Of a stretch of 64,000 bases of DNA, positions 10,784 through 16,814 are shown piece by piece. Source of the stretch: Nocardioides guangzhouensis (GTDB lineage Bacteria > Actinomycetota > Actinomycetes > Propionibacteriales > Nocardioidaceae). Position 1 is the stretch's first letter. The number at the start of each line of letters is the position of its first letter. The notes under the pieces are model-generated. The model saw only the letters and a list, made by a program, of their open reading frames with translations. It did no database searches and was not told where the DNA came from. The stretch lies in NCBI RefSeq assembly GCF_004519545.1, contig NZ_SDKM01000019.1:1-64000 (forward strand), written 5' to 3'. Made by a program: the position numbers and the translations under genes.

Positions 10784-10957
10784 TCAGCGGGTCCCGGCGA
10801 GGGACTCTCGGCGCAGCCCGGCCAGCCGCTCGCGGAGGTCGGGATCGTCCATCACCAGCCGGACCAAGGGGCAGTCCTCGGGGCCGGTGGCCCCGGGCAC
10901 GCAGAGGGAGCAGGCATCGCTGATCCGGATCGGGCACCTGGGCTCCGGCCGTGCCAT
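10784..10957 (-). CDS. small cysteine-rich conserved protein
   Basis: A 57-residue protein with PRCPI, CSLCVPGATG and EDCPLV in its first half, four cysteines in all, followed by an acidic/basic helix. The cysteine pattern suggests a metal-binding knuckle. I recall similar very short proteins in many actinobacteria (a DUF6767-like family) but cannot confirm the number. The start at ATG 10957 is fixed by AGGAGG 5 nt upstream. It is convergent with the ABC operon, 13 nt apart, and divergent from the GFA gene. Function unknown. Confidence 0.75.
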   Translation of the reverse strand: MARPEPRCPIRISDACSLCVPGATGPEDCPLVRLVMDDPDLRERLAGLRRESLAGTR

Positions 10958-11050
10958 GGGTCCTCCTTCGGTTCGTCCCCGACCACGGTAGGTCGCCGAC
11001 GGAGAAAGATGTAGGGACCAAGGACCCGGTTCGGGTGCCAGCATGGGCCG

Positions 11051-11452
11051 GTGCCCGAGACTCCCGACGCCCGCGGCCGCTGCCTGTGTGGCGGCATCAC
11101 GTACGTCGTCCACGGTGGCCTCCGCGACGTGGTCGACTGCCACTGCGAGCGCTGCCGACGGTTCACCGGCCACCACATGGCGGCGACGTCGGCCGCGGTC
11201 GCGGACCTCGAGGTGGTCGACGCCGACGACCTGCTCCGCTGGTTCTTCCCGGTCCCGGAGGCGGGGTACGGCTTCTGCTCGCGCTGCGGGTCCTCGTTGT
11301 TCTGGCGGTCCACGGGCGACCCGGCGCGCTGGTCCATCGGCGCCGGCACCCTCGAGCCGCCGACCGGGCTGCGCACCGTGGAGGCGTGGTGGACCAGCCA
11401 GGCCAGCGACTACCTCACCCGCCCGGACCTCCCCGAGCGTGCGACCGAGTGA
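11051..11452 (+). CDS. GFA-family zinc protein
   Basis: A 133-residue protein of the glutathione-dependent formaldehyde-activating (GFA/CENP-V) fold. The zinc ligands are all present: GRCLCGG near residue 11, DCHCERCRRF near 30, and FCSRCGSSLFW near 76. The family includes S-hydroxymethyl-thiol synthases but most members are uncharacterised, and actinobacteria use mycothiol rather than glutathione, so the substrate is open. The start is GTG 11051. It is a single gene followed by the leader-peptide/RNA element. Confidence 0.85.
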   Translation: MPETPDARGRCLCGGITYVVHGGLRDVVDCHCERCRRFTGHHMAATSAAVADLEVVDADDLLRWFFPVPEAGYGFCSRCGSSLFWRSTGDPARWSIGAGTLEPPTGLRTVEAWWTSQASDYLTRPDLPERATE

Positions 11453-11481
11453 ACCGCGCGTCCACAGCCCGCGAATATGGG

Positions 11482-11511
11482 TTGAACGCGCTGCCGCTGC
11501 CGACCTACGCT
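11482..11511 (+). promoter_or_regulatory. sigma70-type promoter of leader transcript
   Basis: TTGAAC at 11482-11487 and TACGCT at 11506-11511 are separated by 18 nt, a good housekeeping promoter for this GC content. Transcription would begin near 11518, just upstream of the very strong ribosome binding site at 11525. Confidence 0.65.
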
Positions 11512-11543
11512 CGTGGCACACGGGAAAGGAGGTGGTCCGAAGA

Positions 11544-11582
11544 ATGACTTCTTACAGGACGCGTGAGGTGGCTGCCCGCTAG
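11544..11582 (+). CDS. 12-residue leader peptide MTSYRTREVAAR
   Basis: A 13-codon open frame (ATG to TAG) encoding MTSYRTREVAAR. It is preceded at 11525-11538 by AAAGGAGGTGGTCC, which can pair along its whole length with the 3' end of 16S rRNA (one G-U pair), an exceptionally long Shine-Dalgarno match, 11 nt before the ATG. A good promoter lies upstream and stable hairpins begin at the stop codon. This looks like a translated regulatory leader or a highly expressed micropeptide. I have the impression of seeing near-identical peptides in other actinobacteria, but cannot check this here. Confidence 0.6.
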   Translation: MTSYRTREVAAR

Positions 11583-11713
11583 CAGCCAGCAACCCGCGGG
11601 TGGAACCACCCGCAGCGGCTGCTGACGAATCCACAGCAGTCACCCGACCCGCAGACGAACCGGTCTTCACGTCCACCGGTGCGGGCCCCGCGAGGGGTCC
11701 ACGTCTGCGGGTC
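11581..11713 (+). ncRNA. structured RNA after leader peptide
   Basis: Two nested folds follow the leader peptide. The first is AGCAGCC (11581-11587) pairing with GGCTGCT (11617-11623), enclosing GCGGGTGG/CCACCCGC (11596-11613). The second is a perfect 12-bp stem GACCCGCAGACG (11646-11657) with CGTCTGCGGGTC (11702-11713). It encloses two hairpins: ACCGGT/ACCGGT (11659-11680) and GGGCCCC/GGGGTCC (11683-11700) closed by a GCGA tetraloop of the GNRA type. The second unit is therefore a three-way junction. No intact gene follows in the same direction, so it may be a stand-alone RNA or the leader of a lost gene. Confidence 0.55.
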
Positions 11714-11744
11714 GTCGCATTTCCAGGGGCGGATCGGGCCCGGC

Positions 11745-12219
11745 TCAGGCCCCGACGGCGGCGTGCACCTCGGCGGTGACCACGCCCTCCGATCGGATCT
11801 CGTCGGCGCCGGTCAGCTCGGCGTACGACAGGATCGGGAGGCGCGGCGCGACCGGCTGCACGAAGCGACGTACGGCGGCGCGGACCTGCGGCGCACAGAC
11901 CAGCACCGGCCGGACGTTCCGGTTCTCGACGTCGGAGGTGAGCTGGGCGAGCCGGGTGAGCATGGCCTGGCCGGTCTCCGGGTCCAGCCCGACGACCGGC
12001 CCGTGCTCGCCGGGGCGCATGGTCTCCAGGATCCGCTGCTCGAGCGGCGGGTGCAGGGTGAGCACGTGCAGCGTCTGCCCCTCGCGATACGGCGCGGCGA
12101 GGGCCGGGCCGAGCGCCGCGCGGGCCGCCTCGACCAGGGCGTCGACCTCCTTGGACCGGGTGGCCCGCAGGGACAGCGCCTCGAAGATCCGGACCAGGGT
12201 GCCAACGTCGGCACCCTGG
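11745..12219 (-). pseudogene. flhA: flhA 3' remnant
   Basis: Only about the last 155 codons of FlhA, the flagellar export-gate membrane protein (normally about 690 residues), remain. The remnant matches its cytoplasmic C-terminal domain: TLVRIFEALSLRA, LVEAARAALGPA, LHVLTLHPPLEQRIL, then the C-terminal RPVLVCAPQVRAAVRRF and PILSYAELTG. There is no start codon, no membrane part and no gene frame beyond the breakpoint at about 12194-12219. The coding frame is still open, so the deletion may be recent. Confidence 0.85.
12194..12219. repeat. inverted repeat at flagellar deletion scar
   Basis: CCAGGGTGCC - AACGTC - GGCACCCTGG is a perfect 10-bp inverted repeat lying exactly where the flhA and flgL remnants meet. 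Each arm is read as Gly-Thr-Leu in the outgoing remnant of its own strand. It is best explained as the joint left by a large deletion. Confidence 0.75.
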
Positions 12220-12791
12220 GCAGCCAGGCCCGCGACGCACTGGCAGCCGAGGTCGCGCAGATCCGTGAGTCGCTGATCGCTGTCGCCAACACGCAGTACC
12301 TCGGTCGTCCGGTCTTCGGCGGCGTCACCGGCGGCCCTCATGCCTACGACGCCACCGGCAGGTACGTCGGAGTCCAGGGCGCGGTCACCCGCACCGTCGC
12401 CGACGGGGTCAAGGTGCGCGTGGACGTGGACGGCCCGACCGCCTTCGGTGCCGCGGGCGACACCGTCTTCGACCACCTGGACGCGCTGGCCACCGCACTG
12501 CGCGGGGGCGACGGCCCCGGGATCTCCGCCGCCATCGACGTGCTCGAGACCGACCGAGAGACGATGACCACCGCCCGCGCCGACGCCGGCACCCGGACGG
12601 CCCGCCTCGAGCAGGCCGCCACGGCCGCCGGCGACGCCGAGCTGACCCTGACCACCCGGCTCGCGGAGATCGAGAACACCGACCTGCCCAAGGCGATGGT
12701 GGACCTCAAGATGCAGGAGGTCGCCTACCAGTCGGCCCTCGCCGCGACCGCGCGGGTCATGCAGCCGAGCCTGCTGGACTTCCTGCGATGA
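12210..12791 (+). pseudogene. flgL: flgL 3' remnant
   Basis: About 193 codons of the hook-filament junction protein FlgL remain, starting mid-protein at SQARDALAAEVAQIRESL and reading through ANTQYLGRPVFGG, a D2-like beta region, and the C-terminal coiled helix ending QPSLLDFLR. The N-terminal D0/D1 helices (about 100 residues) and any start signal are missing. It runs away from the flhA remnant, and its stop overlaps the ATG of fliW (ATGA), the normal gene order for this locus. It is probably untranslated or made from a cryptic start. Confidence 0.85.
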
Positions 12792-13249
12792 TGGCCGCAC
12801 CCTCACCCGCAGGAGCGCTCGTGACCGACGCCCCCGTCACCGACGTACCGGTGATCGAGCTGATCCGTCCCATGGCGGGCTTCCCCGACCACCGGCGGTT
12901 CGCACTGGTCGAGCTCGGCGAGGACGGCCTGCTGTGCAGCCTCGCCTCGCTGGACGACCCGGGTCTGCGGTTCCTGGTCGTGCCGCCCGCGCCGTTCTTC
13001 CCCGACTACGCGCCCGAGGTCGGCGACGACGTGGTCTCCGAGCTCGGCATCAGCACCGCCGAGGACGTGCTGCTGCTGGTGGTGCTGAACGCCGGCGAGT
13101 CGCTGGCCACGACCACCGCCAACCTCGCCGCGCCCCTGCTGGTCAACCACGCCACCCGGCGCGGCGGCCAGATCGTCCTCGACCAGCCCGGGCTGGAGGT
13201 CGCCACGCCGTTGCTGGGCGAGGCGGGCGCCGCGAGCCCCGCCCGGTAG
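12788..13249 (+). CDS. fliW: flagellar assembly factor FliW
   Basis: A 153-residue FliW. In intact systems FliW binds flagellin and, when free, binds and inhibits CsrA, tying flagellin translation to its export. The FliW fold is recognisable: IELIRPMAGFPDHRRFALVEL, LLCSLASLDDPGLRFLVVPP and LLVVLNAGESLATTTANLAAPLLVN. The gene is intact and adjacent to csrA, 9 nt apart. Its upstream partner flgL is truncated and no flagellin gene lies in the window. A second in-frame start (GTG 12821) is possible. Confidence 0.9.
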   Translation: MMAAPSPAGALVTDAPVTDVPVIELIRPMAGFPDHRRFALVELGEDGLLCSLASLDDPGLRFLVVPPAPFFPDYAPEVGDDVVSELGISTAEDVLLLVVLNAGESLATTTANLAAPLLVNHATRRGGQIVLDQPGLEVATPLLGEAGAASPAR

Positions 13250-13258
13250 CGTGGACGC

Positions 13259-13492
13259 ATGCTGGTTCTGAGTCGTCGCCCGGGCGAGAGCGTGGTCCTC
13301 GGTGACGACATCACCATCACCGTCCTCGAGGTCCGCGGTGACGTGGTCCGCGTGGGCATCGACGCGCCCCGGTCGCTGAAGGTGCACCGTGCCGAGCTGC
13401 TGGTGCAGCTCGAGGAGAGCAACCGCGAGTCCGCCTCGCCCAGCGACGACGCCGTCGCCTCGATCGCCCGGGCCCTGCGCGACCGCTCCTGA
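13259..13492 (+). CDS. csrA: carbon storage regulator CsrA
   Basis: A 77-residue CsrA/RsmA RNA-binding protein that blocks translation by binding GGA motifs in mRNA leaders. The canonical start MLVLSRRPGESVVLGDDI, then VLEVRGDVVRVGIDAPRSLKVHRAEL, gives all five strands with the RNA-binding Arg residues. A C-terminal tail of about 15 residues is longer than in E. coli. It is co-directional with fliW. In a strain lacking the flagellar cluster, its regulator FliW would be permanently without flagellin, so CsrA may be constitutively inhibited or may act on other targets. Confidence 0.93.
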   Translation: MLVLSRRPGESVVLGDDITITVLEVRGDVVRVGIDAPRSLKVHRAELLVQLEESNRESASPSDDAVASIARALRDRS

Positions 13493-13558
13493 CCCGGACC
13501 GACGGCCGGGTGATGCGGGCTCGTCGTGTGCGCCGAGCGGGCACGTCGCGGTAGCCCT

Positions 13559-13603
13559 GGTCTCGAGACGCTCGCTGGCGCTCGCTCCTCGACCAGCGAC
13601 CCG
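13559..13603. repeat. interspersed CTCGACCAGCG-type repeat
   Basis: TGGTCTCGAGACG, then two tandem GCTCGCT-like units, then CTCCTCGACCAGCGAC. From memory this type of element recurs between genes in Nocardioides-like genomes. The ends can pair (TGGT-TCGAG with CTCGACCA). The rest of the 13493-13733 gap holds the MarR operator and no gene. Confidence 0.55.
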
Positions 13604-13669
13604 CCGAGCCGTGGGAAATGGCGGCGCCGTGCGGCGTCGTACCGCCGTGTGACCGGGACGACACGGCAA

Positions 13670-13690
13670 TTGGTTGCGAATCGCAACCAA
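13670..13690. promoter_or_regulatory. perfect palindrome, MarR operator
   Basis: TTGGTTGCGA-A-TCGCAACCAA is a perfect 10-1-10 inverted repeat 43 bp before the MFS start. A -35-like TTGCGA (13675-13680) lies inside it and a GATAGT -10-like box (13697-13702) follows, so a bound protein would block RNA polymerase. The co-transcribed MarR gene is the obvious ligand. Confidence 0.85.
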
Positions 13691-13733
13691 CGGGAGGATA
13701 GTTGTCGGAGTCAACGACTTCCGAAAGGCTCCC

Positions 13734-15323
13734 GTGTCCCAGGCCACCACCGCTCCCGCGCCGACTGCCGAGCAGTCCGGCGCGATGACCCATCGCGAGG
13801 TGCTCGAGGCCCTCTCCGGCCTCCTCCTCGCCATGTTCGTGGCGATGCTCTCGAGCACCGTCGTGTCCAACGCGCTCCCGCGCATCGTCACCGACCTCGA
13901 GGGCAGCCAGACCGGCTACACGTGGGTGGTCGTGGCGACCCTGCTGACGATGACCGCGACCACCCCGATCTGGGGCAAGCTCGCCGACCTGTTCAGCAAG
14001 AAGGTCCTCGTCCAGACCGCGCTGGTGATCTTCTCGGCCGGCTCGCTGCTGGCCGGCTTCGCGCCCAACATGGAGGTGCTGATCGGCGCCCGCGCGATCC
14101 AGGGCCTCGGCGTCGGCGGCCTGACCGCGCTGGTCCAGGTGGTCATCGCGTCGATGGTCAGCCCCCGCGAGCGCGGCCGGTACTCCGGCTACATCGGCGC
14201 CACGTTCGCCCTCGCCACCGTCTCCGGCCCGCTCGTCGGTGGCGTGCTCGTCGACTCGGTCGGCTGGCGCTGGTGCTTCTTCGTCGGCATCCCGGTCGCG
14301 GTCGTCGCGTTCGCGGTCCTGCAGAAGACCCTGCACCTGCCGGTGATCAAGCGCGAGGTGCACATCGACTACCTCGGCGCCACCCTCATCGTAGGCGGCG
14401 TCTCGCTGCTGCTGGTCTGGGTGTCCCTCGCCGGCAACCAGTTCGACTGGGTCTCCGGCACCAGCATCGGCCTGGTGATCGCGGGCCTCGTGGTCCTCGC
14501 CGCCGCCGTCTACGTCGAGATGAGGGTGGCCCGCGAGCCGGTGATCCCGATGCGCCTCTTCCGGGACCGTACGACGTCGCTCGCGACCATGGCCTCGGTG
14601 CTGATCGGCGTCGCGATGTTCGGCTCGACCGTCTACCTCTCGCAGTACTTCCAGCTCGCCCGCGGCATGTCCCCGACCAAGGCCGGACTGATGTCGATCG
14701 CCATGGTCGGCGGGCTGCTGATCTCGAGCATCCTGACCGGCCGGATCATCAGCGAGACCGGCCGCTGGAAGCGGTACCTCGTCGGCGGCATGGTGCTGGT
14801 CATCGTCGGGCTCGGCCTGCTCGCCCAGATCGACGAGCGCACCCCGCTGCTCGTGGTCGGGCTGTTCATGTCCGTGCTCGGTCTCGGCCTCGGTGCCACC
14901 ATGCAGAACCTCGTGCTGGCGGTGCAGAACAACACCGCGCAGTCCGACATGGGCGCCGCCAGCTCGGTGGTCGCGTTCTTCCGCTCCATGGGCGGCTCGA
15001 TCGGCGTCTCGGCGCTCGGTGCGGTGCTCAGCCACCAGGTTGCCGAGAAGGTGACCCAGGGCCTGACCCGGCTCGGCATCGCGACCGGTGACGGCCACCA
15101 GAGCCACTCGATCCCCGACCTGTCCTCGCTGCCGGGTCCGGTGCGGGCGATCTTCGAGAACGCCTTCGGTGAGGCGACCGGCCACATCTTCCTCGTGGCC
15201 GTGCCGTTCGCCGTGCTGGCCCTGGTGTGCGTCCTGTTCATCCGCGAGGTCCCGCTGCGCACCACGATCCTGCGCGAGGACGAGCTCGCCCCGGAGGCGA
15301 CCGCGGAGCTGAACTCGCGATGA
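13734..15323 (+). CDS. DHA2-family MFS multidrug exporter
   Basis: A 529-residue, 14-helix drug:H+ antiporter. Seen: LSSTVVSNALPRI in helix 1, the family motif WGKLADLFSKK between helices 2 and 3, ARAIQGLGVGG, and motif C-like GATFALATVSGPLVGG. A periplasmic loop near residues 440-470 is His/Ser-rich (GDGHQSHSIPD). I chose GTG 13734, preceded by GAAAGG; the frame extends 20 codons further but that part lies in the operator. Its stop overlaps the MarR start (ATGA), so pump and regulator form one operon. Confidence 0.9.
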   Translation: MSQATTAPAPTAEQSGAMTHREVLEALSGLLLAMFVAMLSSTVVSNALPRIVTDLEGSQTGYTWVVVATLLTMTATTPIWGKLADLFSKKVLVQTALVIFSAGSLLAGFAPNMEVLIGARAIQGLGVGGLTALVQVVIASMVSPRERGRYSGYIGATFALATVSGPLVGGVLVDSVGWRWCFFVGIPVAVVAFAVLQKTLHLPVIKREVHIDYLGATLIVGGVSLLLVWVSLAGNQFDWVSGTSIGLVIAGLVVLAAAVYVEMRVAREPVIPMRLFRDRTTSLATMASVLIGVAMFGSTVYLSQYFQLARGMSPTKAGLMSIAMVGGLLISSILTGRIISETGRWKRYLVGGMVLVIVGLGLLAQIDERTPLLVVGLFMSVLGLGLGATMQNLVLAVQNNTAQSDMGAASSVVAFFRSMGGSIGVSALGAVLSHQVAEKVTQGLTRLGIATGDGHQSHSIPDLSSLPGPVRAIFENAFGEATGHIFLVAVPFAVLALVCVLFIREVPLRTTILREDELAPEATAELNSR

Positions 15324-15790
15324 GCGCCAAGGCCGCGTCGCCCGAGCGCGTGGGCACCCGTGCCCACTCGCTCGGCCGGCTCGAGCACGAGTTCGGGGTC
15401 GTGCTGCGGCGGGTCAAGCGGGTGCTCGCCGAGCGGGCCCGTGCCGTGCACCCCGACCTGCCGGCGTCGTCGTACCTCATGCTCAGCTACCTCGACGAGT
15501 CCGGCCCCTGCCGCAGCTCTGCGATCGCCGAGCTGTTCGCGATGGACAAGGGCGCGATCAGCCGACAGGTGCAGCACCTCGCCGACCTCGGTCTGGTCGA
15601 GCGCACCCCCGACCCGGCCGACGGTCGCGCCGCGCTGCTCGCGGTGACCGACGAGGCCCGCCGCCGGATGGCCCAGGTCCAGCGCGACCGCCGCCGCTGG
15701 CTGGACGAGCGCCTCGGCGACTGGTCCGACGAGGACCTCCTCGCCTTCGTCGACACCCTGTCGCGCTACAACGCCTCGCTCGACTACTGA
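15320..15790 (+). CDS. MarR-family transcriptional regulator
   Basis: A 156-residue winged-helix dimer. The DNA-binding part is clear: SSAIAELFAMDKGAISRQVQHLADLGLVERTPDPADGR-type sequence at about residues 64-108 (recognition helix plus wing with the Asp-Gly-Arg tip). The ATG overlaps the exporter stop. It very likely binds the palindrome at 13670 and represses its own operon until an exported compound displaces it. Confidence 0.92.
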   Translation: MSAKAASPERVGTRAHSLGRLEHEFGVVLRRVKRVLAERARAVHPDLPASSYLMLSYLDESGPCRSSAIAELFAMDKGAISRQVQHLADLGLVERTPDPADGRAALLAVTDEARRRMAQVQRDRRRWLDERLGDWSDEDLLAFVDTLSRYNASLDY

Positions 15791-15803
15791 CCGCCTTTCC
15801 GGA

Positions 15804-15941
15804 TAGTCCCAAACCTTCGAGGGGTCGACACGCCGCTGTCGGCCCCTCAAAGGTTTGGGACTACCTCGCCAAGGCACAGGGGTAGTCCGTGGCGCAGTGG
15901 CTCGGACGTCGGGCAGCGGCGAGCCAGCACGTCGCGGGCTA
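15804..15941. repeat. composite two-hairpin repeat, copy 1
   Basis: A 60-bp imperfect palindrome (15804-15863) with ends TAGTCCCAAACCTT and AAGGTTTGGGACTA is followed after 19 nt by a second imperfect palindrome (15883-15941, ends TAGTCCGTGGCG / CGTCGCGGGCTA). The same two-part structure recurs at 16652-16790, with the first palindrome again exactly 60 bp. It could act as a terminator for the MFS-MarR operon or be a small non-autonomous repeat. Confidence 0.75.
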
Positions 15942-15974
15942 CCGGGATCGGGGCGGTGGGGCAAGAGTGGGGGC

Positions 15975-16637
15975 ATGAGCGCCGCGCTGCTGGAGTCCGC
16001 GTACGCCGCCTTCGAGGAGGCGGTCGCCTCGGTCGACGAGGAGGCGAGCTGGGAGCCGACCGGCTGCAGCGGCTGGGCGGTGCGCGACCTGGTCTTCCAC
16101 GTGCTCTGCGACGCGCAGCGGGCGCTGGTCGCGCTGCACACGCCCGCGCCGTACGACGCGCGGCCGGACCGGGACGCCGTGACCTACTGGGAGGGCTGGG
16201 GGTCGGACACCGAGGGCGACGCGAACGGCCGACGCTGGACCCGGGTCAGCGGCGCCATGTTCCGCGACTGGACCCGGCTGGCCGCGCTGCACGGCGAGAC
16301 GTCGGCCGCCGCGCGCGACGCCGTACGGCGGTCGGACCCGGGCGCGCTCGTGGCCACCCAGGGGCACGTGCTCACGGTCGGCGACCTGGCCAGCACGCTC
16401 GCGGTCGAAGCGACCGTGCACCACCTCGACCTGGTCGCGCACCTCGACGGCCGGCCGGGTCCCGAGGCCGGTGCGCTGGCGGAGGTACGTCGCGTGGTCG
16501 AGGCCCTGGCCGGTCCGTTCCCGGCCGACCTCGACGACGTACGCGTGGCCCTCATCGCCACCGGCCGGGCCGCCCCGGACGACGCCGAGCGCACCGCCCT
16601 GGCCGAGGTACTGCCGAACCTGCCGGCCTTCTCCTGA
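15975..16637 (+). CDS. maleylpyruvate isomerase-family (DinB-fold) protein
   Basis: A 220-residue protein of the mycothiol-dependent maleylpyruvate isomerase / DinB four-helix fold. The N-terminal WEPTGCSGWAVRDLVFHVLCDAQRAL and the later EATVHHLDLVAHL are family hallmarks, with His residues in positions used for metal binding. Most such proteins in actinobacteria are thiol-linked detoxification enzymes of unknown substrate. The start is ATG 15975; the frame upstream is repeat sequence. The gene sits alone between two copies of a composite hairpin repeat. Confidence 0.8.
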   Translation: MSAALLESAYAAFEEAVASVDEEASWEPTGCSGWAVRDLVFHVLCDAQRALVALHTPAPYDARPDRDAVTYWEGWGSDTEGDANGRRWTRVSGAMFRDWTRLAALHGETSAAARDAVRRSDPGALVATQGHVLTVGDLASTLAVEATVHHLDLVAHLDGRPGPEAGALAEVRRVVEALAGPFPADLDDVRVALIATGRAAPDDAERTALAEVLPNLPAFS

Positions 16638-16651
16638 CCCCCATCTCGGGG

Positions 16652-16790
16652 TAGTCCCCAACGAAACGGTTGCTCCCACCGGCGTGTCGGACCCTCATTC
16701 GTTTGGGACTATCCCGCGCTGCGACAAGGAGAAAGTCCACGACGTCCTGGCTCGGGGATCAGGAGAGATCCAGCCAGGACGTCGCGGACT
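16652..16790. repeat. composite two-hairpin repeat, copy 2
   Basis: First palindrome 16652-16711 (60 bp, ends TAGTCCCCAACG and CGTTTGGGACTA), then 22 nt, then a second hairpin 16734-16790. The arms of the second hairpin (AGTCCACGACGTCCTGGCT and AGCCAGGACGTCGCGGACT) match at 18 of 19 positions and enclose GGATC/GATCC. Same order and spacing as copy 1. The second hairpin may also terminate the convergent GH13 gene. Confidence 0.75.
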
Positions 16791-16814
16791 GTCAGGAGAT
16801 GGTGTGGAACGGGG

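Noticed and set aside
11745..12791. A single novel gene covering the flhA/flgL region
   Set aside because: Open frames cross the whole region on both strands, but the recognisable protein similarity switches strand at 12194-12219 and matches two known flagellar proteins.
13559..13603. Transposon end
   Set aside because: It looks like a dispersed intergenic repeat; no transposase gene or target duplication is visible.
15804..16711. DosR-type binding boxes because of TTTGGGACTA ends
   Set aside because: The half-sites resemble part of the DosR box but are about 40 nt apart and in outward arrangement, as the ends of 60-bp hairpins; no DosR gene is near.
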